From NCBI GenBank assembly GCA_947561585.1, contig CANNZV010000326.1, positions 121,710 to 185,709 on the forward strand: a stretch of 64,000 nt of DNA, written 5' to 3'. This DNA is from Caprella mutica (Eukaryota > Arthropoda > Malacostraca > Amphipoda > Caprellidae). Below, in pieces: positions 49,331 through 61,319 of the stretch. Position 1 is the stretch's first letter. The number at the start of each line of letters is the position of its first letter. The translations under genes and the position numbers were made by a program. The notes under the pieces are model-generated. The model searched no databases. It had not been told where the DNA came from and was given only the letters and a program-made list of their open reading frames with translations.

Positions 49331-50045
49331 TTTGCAGGTTAGGTTTGGTTAGTTATAAATTTTAATCATTTATTACTATTTTATATAATATTGGGTAACT
49401 TTCATTTTCATTGTAGAAAATTAGACCTTCTGTTGATCAATCACAAGCTGTTTATTTTTCACTACACATGTGATTGAAAAGCAGAATGGAAGGTTGTGTG
49501 AACGTTTCTTACCAGTTGAGATATTCAGATTTTAAATTACAAGCTGATTTTCTCCACTATCGCCAAGACAACAGCAATATTAACTGTAAGATGATGTCAT
49601 ATAGTTCTACTTGTTATTTTAATTTATTTTAAATTGGGTATTTTGACTTCGAGTAAAAGTGGTTTAAATAGTTTTTAACCGAATGCTTTTTTTACAGAGG
49701 GGATATTTTACAATTTATTTTTAATCAGGAGGTTTTTGATAGAGAGGTGGGGATTAATAAACAGGGTTTTAAGACTTGGGAGATTATTGCCTTTTGTTTA
49801 CATGGAGAGATTTTGACCAAGGGGGTTTTTTGTGAACAAAGTGAACACATTAAATGAGTTGTCTCCACCAGCCGAACCCCTCCACAGTCCTCACCTCTTA
49901 TAACGATTGTTGTTAGAGAATATACTGCTGTTTCATGATAAGAAGGAAATACAATTAACTTGCTCAACATGTGTATACATATTATGAATATTTGTATTTT
50001 TGTCTACTAGGATAAAATTTCAATTGACTTGAGTTTCTTGTAAAT
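49331..50045 (+). mobile_element. Unclassified dispersed element, copy A
   Basis: About 700 bp strongly similar to 62.04-62.76 kb read on the minus strand. Shared blocks include cacaagctgtttattt, actacacatgtgat, acagcaatattaactgtaag versus its counterpart, gatgatgtcatatagt, tgacttcgagtaaaa, aggaggtttt(t/c)gatag, gaggtgggga, and near the end tattatgaatatttgtattt. The similarity begins right after the 15-bp repeat (ccaccccactttgcaggtta) and ends near 50045. The reading frame that is open in copy B is broken here by stops and indels. No known transposase, RT or other domain was recognised. Confidence 0.8.
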
Positions 50046-50447
50046 ATTGTCCAAATTTCTCAGGATATCGTAGGAATTAATTTTTCATGACTATACATTG
50101 TTGAACAATTCTTTGACTTTTATAAAGAAAGGTACAGTTTTTTGTTTACACTTTGTTTATACAATGGAAGCACCCTTTTTCTTTCTATTCAGTGTTAGAA
50201 TATAGGACAGAAGGATTAAAAGTTACAAGCACACAAAATGTGAAATCCCACACTCAAAGATATAAAAAAATTAACGAAAGACACAATGATAATTAGGTGT
50301 TTAAATCAGAAAATTTGTATACTTTTATAACTACCTCATATCGCAACATTTTGAGGAAAATATACCTCATGTATACTCTGCATGATGTTAATAGCAAGAA
50401 CCGAACTCATCAACAACAGCCATCTCATGCACCCCCTACAAACAATC

Positions 50448-50491
50448 CAGGCCCAAAAGGGGTGCCGCGCATCCCCGTTTAAGAACCACTG
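50448..50491 (+). mobile_element. hAT-like terminal inverted repeat (solo)
   Basis: The complement of this segment begins CAGTGGTTCTTAAACGGGGA and continues tgcgcggcacccctttt. This closely resembles the terminal sequence of many hAT-superfamily elements (CAGTGGTTCTCAAAC...GGCACCC). The element interior would lie to the left. No matching second terminus or 8-bp target duplication was found in the flanking sequence. Confidence 0.6.
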
Positions 50492-51899
50492 GAGTCTACA
50501 GTCTAAAAGTAGAGGCAAACTTACAGCTAAATCAATAAAAAATCAGCGTGATTCCTCATGCTATTCCAAAAGTTGTATAAGAGCTGTTCCAAATAGTCAG
50601 ATAATCTATCTATCCATCCCCTGATGTTTTATATTGGGTTGAGATTCAGACTTGTTATCGATGATCAGCGGTCACCAAATGGTTTCAACAGCATCCATGT
50701 GGACTCCTATGAAGGAGATGCACTCAAAGTTATAAAGATAAAAATTATTAGAAAAATTAACCCACCATTAAGTGCCCCCTAGTTCACTCCAACCATTCTT
50801 AGAGAAAGAAAGAGCAGTGGACATGACTGGTACAGACGACTCGGAAGGGTTGCAACTCTGCATCTGTTTCGTGTGGGGCATAAGACTCTGTGAGTTTATG
50901 TCAATCATTCTGTGAGGAAACTCATTCGGACATTCCCCACACTACCGCTATATGCGGAGTCAATATCCGGGTAAAGTTTATACTCATAGGAAAGAATAAT
51001 ACAAGTAAATAAACATCCAAAGTCACTTAGTTTGTTTGTAAGTAACCCTTTATTGATAAGAATCTCTCATAGTTCTGTATATCAAATTACTGCAGCGAAT
51101 GCAAGCGACAAAACAATGTACGCTATAGTTAGAAAATAAGGCAATCGACTGCATGAGGAAAGCACTTACCATGTGATTGTAGCTTAATTTCTAAATATAT
51201 CTGATTAGAAAATATCTCTCTATTAATTCGTGTACAATTAGTATGACTGTTTTTTTTTGTTATTAATGGAAAATTATCATCTTTTAAGAAAATAGTGCAA
51301 ATAAGTTTATCAAAATGAATGAAAACATACAATAAGCAAGTTTAGGTTACTCTGTTTGAATCGTTCAAATGTGGATAATAACGTATAATATTCAGTACCT
51401 AGAAGTATATCCGGGAACTATTCATATAAATATAACAGTAAATGCAAGGCACCATTTTAGTTAGTTAACACGAAGCTCAAAGCATTGTCCTTTATAGTGG
51501 GCGTATTCAGGGTGTTCATAAGGTCGAATGATACTGAACAAATAGAGAGCAAATGCCTGAACAGTTTAAGGAAGAAGGAAGTGAAAATATTAACCAGAAC
51601 AGCTGTAGGGAAGTTGAAAGGATATTCGCACCTTCAATATCACCATTCCCTGCCCAGTGTGCCATTTACATACTCAACCACAGTCAGTCGTGAAAAAAAC
51701 TCAAATTAAGATATCTTAATAAACATAGAACGTCCTCTACATTCAAAATGGAAATAAACATATTTCTAAGAGCAAATCCTACGTCACAACTTATTTTAAT
51801 GCACACATAACTAACAAAAATACATTTTCTGTTCAATTCGTGATTGCGATTACTGCAAGTTGTCTCATTTCATAACTAACGACAGCACAAGAAAATCAT
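50492..51899. other. Intergenic DNA, nothing assigned
   Basis: A GC-richer patch at 50760-50970 has no recognised domain. The 74-codon plus frame 51485-51709 (basic, L-R-K-K-E-V-K-I-L) shows no family signature. Confidence 0.4.
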
Positions 51900-52326
51900 T
51901 TGGCGCGTACTCTATGAACCAATGAGAAGCAAGCACTGCTCTGTACGTATGACGAACAAATTCTCTCACCCAATCAGAGACTAGAACTTTGTCACCTCAA
52001 TAGTAAATATTGAACAGACGAGTTGAGTGAACTTGGTTCTCATTTTCATTGCATCGAGTAGCCTAGGCGCTCAAGTAGCTAATTCCGTTACTAGTGTCAT
52101 TGACAGATCATGAAAGTACCCTCACGTTGGCTCTGTAGGTTCAGTTTAAATACCTCTGTTACTGAAGTGACATCATCCATCACAAAGTTAATAATTGTTG
52201 AGAGCTTTTAACGGGTTGTGTGTATGAGTAGCTAATTAACTGTTTCCACCGTGTGAAGAACGTGACGTCATAGTCACACTTGGCAGTGAAAACAATTGAA
52301 GTTAGTGACTGGATTCATTTTAAGGT
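51900..52326 (+). promoter_or_regulatory. Candidate promoter and 5' non-coding exon
   Basis: Two CCAAT boxes (51919-51923, 51970-51974), 51 bp apart, lie in a locally GC-richer, less AT-biased stretch. Downstream there is a CRE palindrome TGACGTCA (52263-52270) and a consensus 5' splice site AAG|GTGAG at 52322-52329. No TATA box or convincing ATG-initiated coding sequence was seen, so the exon would be untranslated. This is suggestive only; a decayed LTR or chance is possible. Confidence 0.25.
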
Positions 52327-52329
52327 GAG

Positions 52330-53894
52330 ATATCTATAGAATGATTTAAATTACATTATTTCGTTTTCATGTTTTATCTATTGTAGTTATAGATTTAACT
52401 TTGATGAATTAGGAAAGGAGTGCTTTTTCATAGGATTAAAATTGATAACTGACCAAAAGATGAGTATTCAGGTATTCAGTTGAAATCTGACAAGCATTTT
52501 TTCAATAATGTGTGCTATTTTGGCTAACTTACTATAATATAGAAGCTTGACCAAGAATGATGATTATACTGCATTTTTTTCAATAATTCGAAAAGGAATA
52601 TAATATCTCAACGTCAAGGAAATTAGTGAGCTGAAAATTTATATTGAAATAAGACGAGTGAAAAAATCGTGGACGTACTTTTCTGCTGAAGATGATATAA
52701 GACAAATGTGAATAAAATCTCAAACCCTACTCCAAAACCACTGCAGTAGATAATGATGGAGAGCTATAAGAACCAATTATTGCTTTTTAGCACAAGTAAG
52801 TAAGTAATACACGGTCCTTGAAGTGCTTTGACGGATATTCTATAGCTGAAGGTTTCCAGTTTTTCATTCCTGCATATTGTAGACCACCATAAAAAAATTT
52901 ATCTTCAGCATATCAAAATATCACTTATTAATGAGACGTTAAAAGTTGATAGGAAGACTGGAAAGAGAATGAAAATTCAAAATATCATTCTCGAGATGAT
53001 AGGTGGTAGGTATTATTTGCAAGTGTGTTTTGATAGATCAACCAACAGAGCTAAAGATAGAAAGCATCGACTTCTTTTTGTTTACAATAATAATTAGGTA
53101 TTGATTCGAAAAAAAAAACGCCCGAAATATTTATAGCTAAGTTTAAAGGCAGGCCCGATGTAGTGCTTGTTGCCTCATATTTGCTAGACCCTGAATAGTT
53201 AAGTAGTTGAGGGCCATCATCATTGGGATGAGTGAACATATGAATCTAACTATCAAACTTATATTTCTTTATAAACTTATGAACTGTATAAACTTATAAA
53301 GCTCAGTTAACGTTGTGTCTCTGTTTGCTTGCTAGATTGTTTGGACACTGCCAGTATCCAAACACAGGACATCCCACTCTTCTCTTTGATTGTCTGAGAG
53401 GTATGCTATTTTTAAAAAGTTTTAGCCAATCAATTTAAAATACCTGTAAAAGACAGCTATTTTAAAGTATAAAAATAACTATTACAAATTTCAAATAATC
53501 AAAATAACATTAAAATATGTAGGGATACATATTTTATCTATTAAGAATGATAGTGAGAAGAGTGCTTTGTTATTTATAGACATAGAGAATTGGACTTCGA
53601 TAATTTTTCAGTCTAATTCAAGAAAGTCTTACTCATTAAAAGTCCTATTATACTTCACAAGAGAGTTTCTTACCTAAAATATTGATATGTTCATAAAATT
53701 GAGACCAAGGTTCAAATGTACTGTAGTCCCATAATTGTAATATTTGTTACCTGATTAACCAAATCATAACCATTACTCTCAGTAATCAAATTTTTTGAAA
53801 ACAAGCGTAGGAGAAGAAGAGTATTATTTAACGTCAATAGGCTTTCATTAACTCACCTACCTTAGATAGCTTCAAAGTCCAGACTAACTAAAAA
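52330..53894. other. AT-rich DNA, possible intron, nothing assigned
   Basis: If the upstream candidate exon is real, this would be intron. A 62-codon minus frame at 53051-53239 (F-T-H-P-N-D-D-G-P-Q-L-L-N-Y) and a short stretch at 53330-53400 have mixed composition but no recognisable domain. Confidence 0.35.
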
Positions 53895-54240
53895 AAACAT
53901 TTTATTCGTGTAACATTTTTGATTTTCGAAATAGATTTTAATTGAATTTTTTTTCAATTTTTTAAAACCAATTTAAGACAGTTTTAGAATCCTTGGAACA
54001 TTTCGAACAAATATACAGAGTGGTTTTCCAATTTTTTTTCTGTTTTTTTTTTAAGTTTTTTTTGATGACTAACTAAATTTTCAGTTTTGGACTGTGATAA
54101 TAAGGAATGAGAGTGAAAATTGATAATACTTTCTTTATGTTTGTTAGAAATGTTTCAATGATTCTAAAACTGTCTTTGATTTTCATGTAGCGTTAAAGCT
54201 CATTGATTTCTTGTCTTTTTTAGTTGGAAAATAGACATTT
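53895..54240. mobile_element. Degraded copy of the palindromic repeat family
   Basis: The left arm contains agacagttttagaatccttg and gaacatttcgaac (about 53975-54010). The right arm contains the inverse, aatgtttcaatgattctaaa then actgtcttt (about 54148-54178). Segments 'gatgactaactaaattttcag' and 'attcgtgtaac.ttttt' match the 60.3-kb copy. Non-coding. Confidence 0.7.
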
Positions 54241-54539
54241 TACAAAAACATAAAATAGTAAAGTGAAAAACCATTTTTATCGCTATGGATGAAGTTTGAA
54301 TGCTGTTTTCATGTTGCTCTGTAATCTATATGTGATATAAATGCATAGTACACTTCTCACTTTCATTTTCCAACAAATAAATAATCATGATTCTTGACCC
54401 TCACCCGCCCATTTGGGGCTCGTACCCTCACAAAAATTTGGGATATGAACACCCACTACCTAAAGACTCCTTTTAGCAATAAAATGCAAATCGATAATTT
54501 CACCAAAATCGACATGTTGACCTACTTAAAACCAACTGA
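54241..54539. other. Intergenic DNA
   Basis: Nothing recognised. Confidence 0.4.
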
Positions 54540-54840
54540 ATATACTCACACGTACGAAATCCAAATCCTTCGGCATTCTAATCAGTATTTGCTTGTTAAC
54601 AGAGTCAAATGCGTTTGATAGGTCCCGAAACGCTGCAATCGCAATGCTTCATCATAAAGATAATCTTATCACCTATCTTGGAATTCTAGTGTCACATCTT
54701 ATGTAGTCAAACCAGCTCTAAAACCACATTACTTATCATTGATTATCTTTTTACAGTCCAAAGTGGCTCGATGTTTCATTTTATTTTCAACAATCTTAGA
54801 CTTAATTATTAAACATTCTAAAAAAAAATGTTCTTATAAA
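54540..54840 (-). pseudogene. LINE reverse transcriptase relic B
   Basis: Minus-strand remnant of a non-LTR retrotransposon RT. In order: I-V-E-N-K-M; I-I-N-D-K-stop-C-G-F-R-A-G-L-T-T (54702-54728), the equivalent of the Q-F/C-G-F-R-x-G-x-S-T motif; L-E-F-Q-D; then, in another frame, F-R-D-L-S-N-A-F-D-S-V-N-K-Q-I-L-I (54597-54627 and onward), the first catalytic motif with its aspartate retained. The fragment stops before the A-D-D box. At least three stops and a frameshift make it inactive. The 74-codon plus-strand frame over the same bases (54394-54618) is a shadow. Confidence 0.8.
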
Positions 54841-55625
54841 TAGGAATAATGATTCTTTATGGAGTGTACCTTCAATATCAGAATTAAGGCAACATACTTC
54901 AAAAGATCACTATTGATTTCAAAGGTGAATAACAAGAAAACGACATACATAGTGTTCTATTTATTAGAATAACCAAACCTAATTACAAACTACAAATTTT
55001 AATCTAAGAACAAACGCATCGCAATCGGCATGTATCTGTTCTTGTGATTTTTTTTCTTTCCATTCCACTCGCAATTTTGCATTTTGGGACTCAGGAGGAG
55101 TCTGAGTAGTAGCCGAGACCCTTGATTGAATAAATGATTGAATAAACTTTTGATTGATTGAATAAACTCCACAAGACACAAATATGAGAGAAGATTTTCC
55201 AGTGGAAGTTACATAACCCCAAAACAATAGTTACTAACAGAGCATTTTGATATTTCATCACATTCTACCCGCTGCTAAACGTGATGAACTCTAAATTCTG
55301 TCATACTGATGGCTCACAACTTCCTGAATCTTAATTTGCTCTTAACCCATGAACACCATTTTAGCCTATGTCACGCCACCCGAACTTTTGTGGAGCGTTC
55401 CTTGAAAGGAGGGAGATTGACCAAAGCTTGACAACAATTGACCAAAGCTGTTTACCGCGAGCGTTGATAGAGCTGCGTTCTATGCATGTGGGAGTTGGCT
55501 CGGCGGGGGCTTAAAATTTGTATAGCAGTATACTGCTTTAGACTTCAGAGGTGAAAGGATGAAATCTATCAGAAGTTTTAATAGATTTTCGATAGAAATC
55601 GATAGTTGAAGCTCATCATTTGAAA
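54841..55625. other. Intergenic DNA
   Basis: A TTAACCC at 55344-55350 followed by a gcctatgtcacgccaccc segment is weakly reminiscent of a piggyBac-like end. The minus frames (54979-55227, 54999-55181, 55480-55731) show no family signature. Confidence 0.35.
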
Positions 55626-56600
55626 GCCAGGTCACACTGGAGGAACTTTGCTGAAGCGTTCCTGAAGCGAAAACAAAACCGTCACCGCTTGTTTGGCCCC
55701 CGTTCAGGCAACGTCGTATACGCTCGACCACCGCTTATATTTAATACCACCGCTCCAAAAGTCTTGAACTGCACACAACACTACAAGCATTGTGGAGTGG
55801 TAGCTTCCACACCACAAAGTTCACCGGCCCAACAGCGCCCAGTCAAAGTTTGGCACCATTAGACGCAATTTGGTGGATGTTTTTGTACACAAGGCCAACG
55901 CAGAAATTTTAAATGTTTGACCACCGCTGCTTCACGTTGCAAAAAAACCGTTGTAAACTTTTTGATGGGTCGGTTGAAAGCGTTTTACTCGCGGACACAA
56001 GTTTGCTGAAACCGTCTCAGATGTTGAAGCATTGATTCACAGCGGTGGTGAATTTTTGTTTGACGTTTGTTTGCAGGTCTCACAGCTCCCTACCGCCATG
56101 CAGACAAACGCTCGCTACTGTTAAGTCAACTTTATTTCAATACTGGCTTCAGTGGTGCCCCGCTATGGCACCGCCCTTGTTCTTTTCTTTTTTGTGCGTG
56201 GTGACGAGCACACAAACTGGAAAAAATTAAGAACGCTTTACTAAGCTTGTGCTTGGCTTAACCACCGCCCGAGCACTGCTGGCGAAGCACCGTTCAGGAT
56301 TTCTGCATTGGTCTAGTGGGACAAAGCGTCCACGAACTTTCGTCTAGAGGTGCCAAACCTTGACTGGGCGTTGTTTGGTGGTGGTAAACTTTGCAGAGAG
56401 GAAAACTACCGCTCCTCAACACTCGCAATATTTTGTGCAGCTCAAAACCTTCGAAGCGGTGAGGGAGCATAAGCGGTGGTCGAGCGTATACGGCGTTGCT
56501 TTAACGGGGACCAACTTCTGTGAACCATAACGAACGGTGATGCATTTTTTTACCACTCAAGGAACGCCACAACAAAGTTTAGGCGGTATGAAATAGGCTT
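55626..56600. mobile_element. GC-rich foldback element with long inverted arms
   Basis: Inverted arms of at least 230 bp. Best matched tracts: 55708-55737 with 56470-56499 (gcaacgtcgtatacgctcga then ccaccgctta, one mismatch in 30); 55835-55858 with 56349-56373 (agtcaaagtttggcacc); and outer aactttgctgaagcgttcct with 56557-56579. The motif accaccgct and its complement recur many times across both arms and the centre. The interior shows no transposase. Base composition is clearly GC-richer than the flanks, which marks the borders. Open frames inside (55620-55862, 56045-56230) contain no recognised domain. Confidence 0.8.
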
Positions 56601-59600
56601 TAGGAAGCGAGCCATATCCTATTCAGAATGTGACGAGTTCGTTCAGTTCTCATTATCTCAGGATGGTCAGTAAGCTCATGACGTTTCAGCAATTTAAAAG
56701 GTGTTGTTCTTGGAGTGAAGTATTATTAACACCGGCTTCTGCAACTAGTTTACGATGAGATGCGAAGTCGACGTGAGTTTCGACGCAACTTCACTTGCGA
56801 TCAGTATTTTAGTCCGTTATTATACAAAATCATTTCTTTTGCGAAGCTTTATCACTATACTTCGATCTACAGCCATGATACAAAGTATTAATTTGAAATC
56901 TAAATGCCTGAAATAGGAAGATTATGCCATTAACTTCAAGATGATATTTGATTTATTGAACCAAACATCGAATTTTGAATAAAGTATTTGATACGTTAAA
57001 CTGATTACCTCAAATCTGAATGACCAAGTAATAAACAGTTATAATCATTTTGTGGCTCTTTAAGACGGCTTGCAGAGCCTCACAAGCCTCAATCTAGCTA
57101 ATACTATCAACAGTTTGTGTAAGATGTGGCTTTGCGGACTTCAATTGCCAAGTAGCATTTACAACAACTTCTCATCCATTATTATCATATCGCTACTAAT
57201 GTAAAACCTAACTGTTATCCCAAGTTATTTGTAAGTAACGCACTGCAATGTGTCACAGAGTATCAAGCTATTACTCCCAATGCCTGTCCATTAAATTATT
57301 GTTCTCAACACAATAAACCACGATCTGCATGAAACAAAATTAGAACTCGTATTTCTATTACTATAGTAGCTAAATCTCTACCAAATAATCAAGTCTCTTC
57401 TCAATTACCATATCTACAACCATGATAAATAACTGGGAATAAGCGTTTCAATCTTGCCCAATGCAATTCATTAAATATATCCTGCTTCAAATCACCACCT
57501 GTATTCAACCCATTGTTTCGTGTTTAGGAGATATACATATTTTAAAGTCTCTTCTTTGATGAACTGGTCACGGTATTAATATAGATAAAGTAAGTGCAGG
57601 GAGGGTCGTCAACACGCATCACTCATGAACGTATTTTTACGCGTATTCTTAAATTCTTGTATTATGAATCCGTGCAAACTATGAATTTGTGACCACACCT
57701 TTAATGTCACTTCTGGAGTCGACTGCCTTCAGTATTGCAGTGAATTGTCAGAGTTAGAGTGAAAAAATATATTGAGGTATGACGCCGTTTTTGAAGAGAA
57801 AATGATGAATAATAATAAAAGGTTATAGAGAAGAGATGACTTATGACTATGGAGTTGGGGTTGAAATTTTGTTAGATTACCTTGTGAACTTTATAAAACA
57901 ATTGTTAACATGATAAACTCTATTATTCAAAGAAAATACACTTTAAAAAACATCTTGGTAGAAGAGAAGTTGGAGACAACACTGAAAATCTTACTTTATC
58001 TCCTCTGTTTATTGATCTCTGTATAAATTGAGTTTTTTTAATAGTGGCATCAATGATTATAATAATTTCGAATGTAGGGTTTCAAATGGTCTACATAATA
58101 TTCATCGGTGAGATAATTCTTCTAGTTCTATATTTCTAGTCCACTATAGTGACTAGGCAGTCACGTGCTTGACTTTACCTACCAGGTTACCAATATATCT
58201 GTTCCGCCCAATATTTCGATAATGCGCTGCGCGTTTTAAACCCCTTTTTCCCTTAATGCCGAGCGTGCGTTAGTACCTTATTTTTAGTTATTATGGAATA
58301 GGATACTAGTATGTGTATTATAAATATTTACATATTATATAAATATATTATATAAAAATATATGAAGATTACTCTGAAAAACTCAACAAAGATGATAAGA
58401 AATAATTGACGATTACTTTGAAACTCTCGACATAAATGTTTGTTTTATCATCTAGCTAGTTTGTTGTACTGCACACTTCATCATTATTTAATGACCTGAT
58501 AGGGATGTGTTCAAGTGGCGGCACACCCACCGATACACATACATATATTAGTATTCGATTTCATAATAAACAAAATTAACACGTTACCTGCGATGTGACC
58601 CACCGGTGGGTTACATGTGTTTTTTTTTAAATAGAAGATCAAACCTTTTTCTCTTTACCAAATATTTCTTTTAAATGTGTATATGTATATCCTAAAGAAG
58701 GATAAATTGTACATAAAATATGGAAAAGTCTACTAATAGAAATTAATATTTTTCTGTCCAAATTAAACTGAAATTGTGACATGCAGTTAAAGCTGTCGTG
58801 TCGCAGGAGATGTATTAGGTTTTAACGTACGCACGACATTATAAGGGGGTTGAAGGGGTTTGAAAACGCGCAGCACATTCTCCAGATAAAGCAAGTCGGC
58901 AAATTGCGAGTAGTGAATAAGATACTGCATGTAATTTTTTTCTGCCAAATTTAAAAGTTTTTCTCTATCTCACTTCAAAATTCGAAACAATTTGAGTAAA
59001 ATATAACAACTGAAAAAATTATTTAATTCAAGAGTAGAGTATATATTGATGAATATTTGAGTCCTTGGAAAATATCGGAGATGGTTCTAAGAATTTCCGT
59101 TAGAAAATTCGCTGCAGGAAAATTCATATCCAGAAAACTCCCCACATGGCTATTTGCTGCAAAAACTTAAAGTATACATTTTGTCACTGTTAGAACCCTG
59201 ACACGTCCTCCATGTAACATTTTATTATTTATTTATTGAACATGATATATACCCTTTATAATGAGGAATTGGAGTCAGGGTCACTACCAATTCCATAAAA
59301 ATCTAAACTTAAATCTACACCTACTAGGGAACATTGAGGCCCACATAAGCGAAGAGCTTCGAGTGCAACCTAAAATTAAATTTAGAAAAACATTACATAC
59401 TACTGGTACTAGATTATAAGACAGACATGCAAGACAACTATATTTAGAATATATTTATTATACAATGCTAAGAGTATAATAGTGACTTTTTGAGTTTTAA
59501 TTTGAATGCAATTAGCTACTGATTCTGATTCCTTAAAGGTCCTCTCCACTCTAAATTAAAAAAATCTGGAATTGCTTTAAATATGTAGAGCTAAGGTTAT

Positions 59601-60277
59601 ATAACATATAACAGTAAGCAGAATTTAAATCGATCAAGTATACTGTTCACAATTAATTATATAAGAAATATTCACATTTCGCTTTTTTTTCATTCTGAGA
59701 ATCATAAGAAGATAAAGACCCCATAATTGAGTAGGTATGTTCGTTCGTATATACTGTACATAGTACATACCTATTCAAATGCAGTGTTTTAAAATGAACA
59801 GTTCTCCAGATAGGGAAAATGTTATGATTTATGAAAACTATTAGTTAGAAATACTTAATTAGGTAATTGGATTCGTTATAAGGATCCATTATCTTGGAAT
59901 CAGCTTTGTTATTGTTTTGAATTTGTTGGATATAGTTAGCCAATCACACAAGGGGCTGTTTCTTCGCTTGAAATTCAGAGGTGTAGTTGAAAGAAAGGAA
60001 ACAAATCTTAAAATACATATTATAATAAAACTATAGAACCAAATTTGAAAGGGTTTGAAGTTTTATAATCAGTAACCTCAGGGGAACTTCAAGGGATTTT
60101 GGTGCAAATTATCAAATTTCTTTTTATTGCTGAAAAAGAGTCTTTAGGTAGTGGTGGGATTTCATGTCCCAGATTTTTATGATGTTACGACTACTTGAAC
60201 CCCCCCCCCCTCTCAGGAGGGTCCAAAAAGGGGGTCGGGTGAGGGACAAAATTCATGATTTTGTAACTATTCTATTT
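56601..60277. other. Long AT-rich stretch, mostly unassigned
   Basis: About 3.7 kb without a recognisable gene. Bases 58578-58620 carry TTAACACGTTACCTGCG followed by a perfect inverted cccaccggtggg, resembling a piggyBac-like or other TTAA-type terminus. No mate was found. Bases 57060-57530 are less AT-biased and may be an old element, but no domain is readable in either direction. Confidence 0.4.
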
Positions 60278-60872
60278 TTGAACTGATCGTTCTGAAATTT
60301 CTATAGTATTTGTAACTTCGTAAAACAAACACATTTCATTCGTGTTACTTTTTCAATTTTGGCTTTAGTTTTCGAAAAAAAAAACTAGTTTTTCAATTTA
60401 AATTTTTTTCTCAAATTTCAAAAGACGATAGGTGTATGAGTGTATATGCTAGAATAAAAACGAAGACAAATAAAAACGAAGTTTTAAAATCCTTGGAACA
60501 TTCCTAACAAAAAGAACGAAGGCTTTTTCAAATTTCTTTCTCGTTCTCTTTTTATCGCAGTTCAAAATCGAAGATTTTGGATTTTTTTTGTTGAAAATTT
60601 TAGTTAGTCATCAAAATTTGCTAATAAAAAAAAAACTGAGAGGAAATTTGAAAAATGTTCCGAGGATTCCAAAACTGTCTTCGTTTTTATTCTAGCATAT
60701 ACACTGATACACTTGTTTTTTTAATTTGATTTTTTTTTAAATTTGGAATCTACATTTTTCCGAAAACTAAAGCCAAAATCGAAAAAGTTACATGAACAAA
60801 ATATGTTTTTTTTTTCGAAAATACATATACCATACAAATTTCAAAACGATTAGTTCAAAATTATGAAAGTTT
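60278..60872. mobile_element. ~600-bp palindromic repeat, best copy
   Basis: The whole segment folds on itself. The outer arms (aactgatcgttctgaaattt ... ttttggctttagttttcg at 60278-60376) match the inverse of 60757-60872 (cgaaaactaaagccaaaa ... aaatttcaaaacgattagtt). The inner arms match at 60441-60463 versus 60681-60703 (tgtatatgctagaataaaaa then cga) and at 60481-60505 versus 60653-60678 (ccttggaacatt). There is no coding capacity. Related degraded copies occur at 11.93, 41.29 and 53.90 kb, so it is a dispersed foldback-type family. Confidence 0.8.
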
Positions 60873-61319
60873 TTCCACAAATGGGTTGACCCCCTTAATT
60901 TAATTTTAATTTTTTAAATCACAAATTTTGCTCTTTGATATTGTAGTATCAAAAGGGGATTAGAGAGAGAAAAGAGGGTTAAGAGATATGGATTGCTTTT
61001 AGGAAATCAAATATTTGGGTTGGATTGCTATTGTCATCTAATAGTATTTATAGGGATAATGGTTGGTTATTGGGATTGAAATGATTGTTGTAGTGAATAC
61101 TTAATTTACCTGGGGTTTCTTAGTCCTAGTAACCAGGTGGACCAGTCCTCGTGAAAAAAAATATTAATAATTTTATTTCTTAAACCGATTTGTAAGCTCT
61201 CTTTTCATGACTTTTACTTTTCAACATAATTACATACGATTATACAAAAAAGGAGGTGATAAAAGGCAAGAAAAAAAAAACGGTACACAACTATAAGTTA
61301 TTATATTTGAAAATCTATT
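60873..61319. other. AT-rich intergenic DNA
   Basis: Nothing recognised. LINE relic C ends near its right edge. Confidence 0.4.

Noticed and set aside
54394..54618. 74-codon plus-strand frame
   Set aside because: It is a shadow of the minus-strand LINE reverse transcriptase relic, whose conserved motifs read in the other direction.
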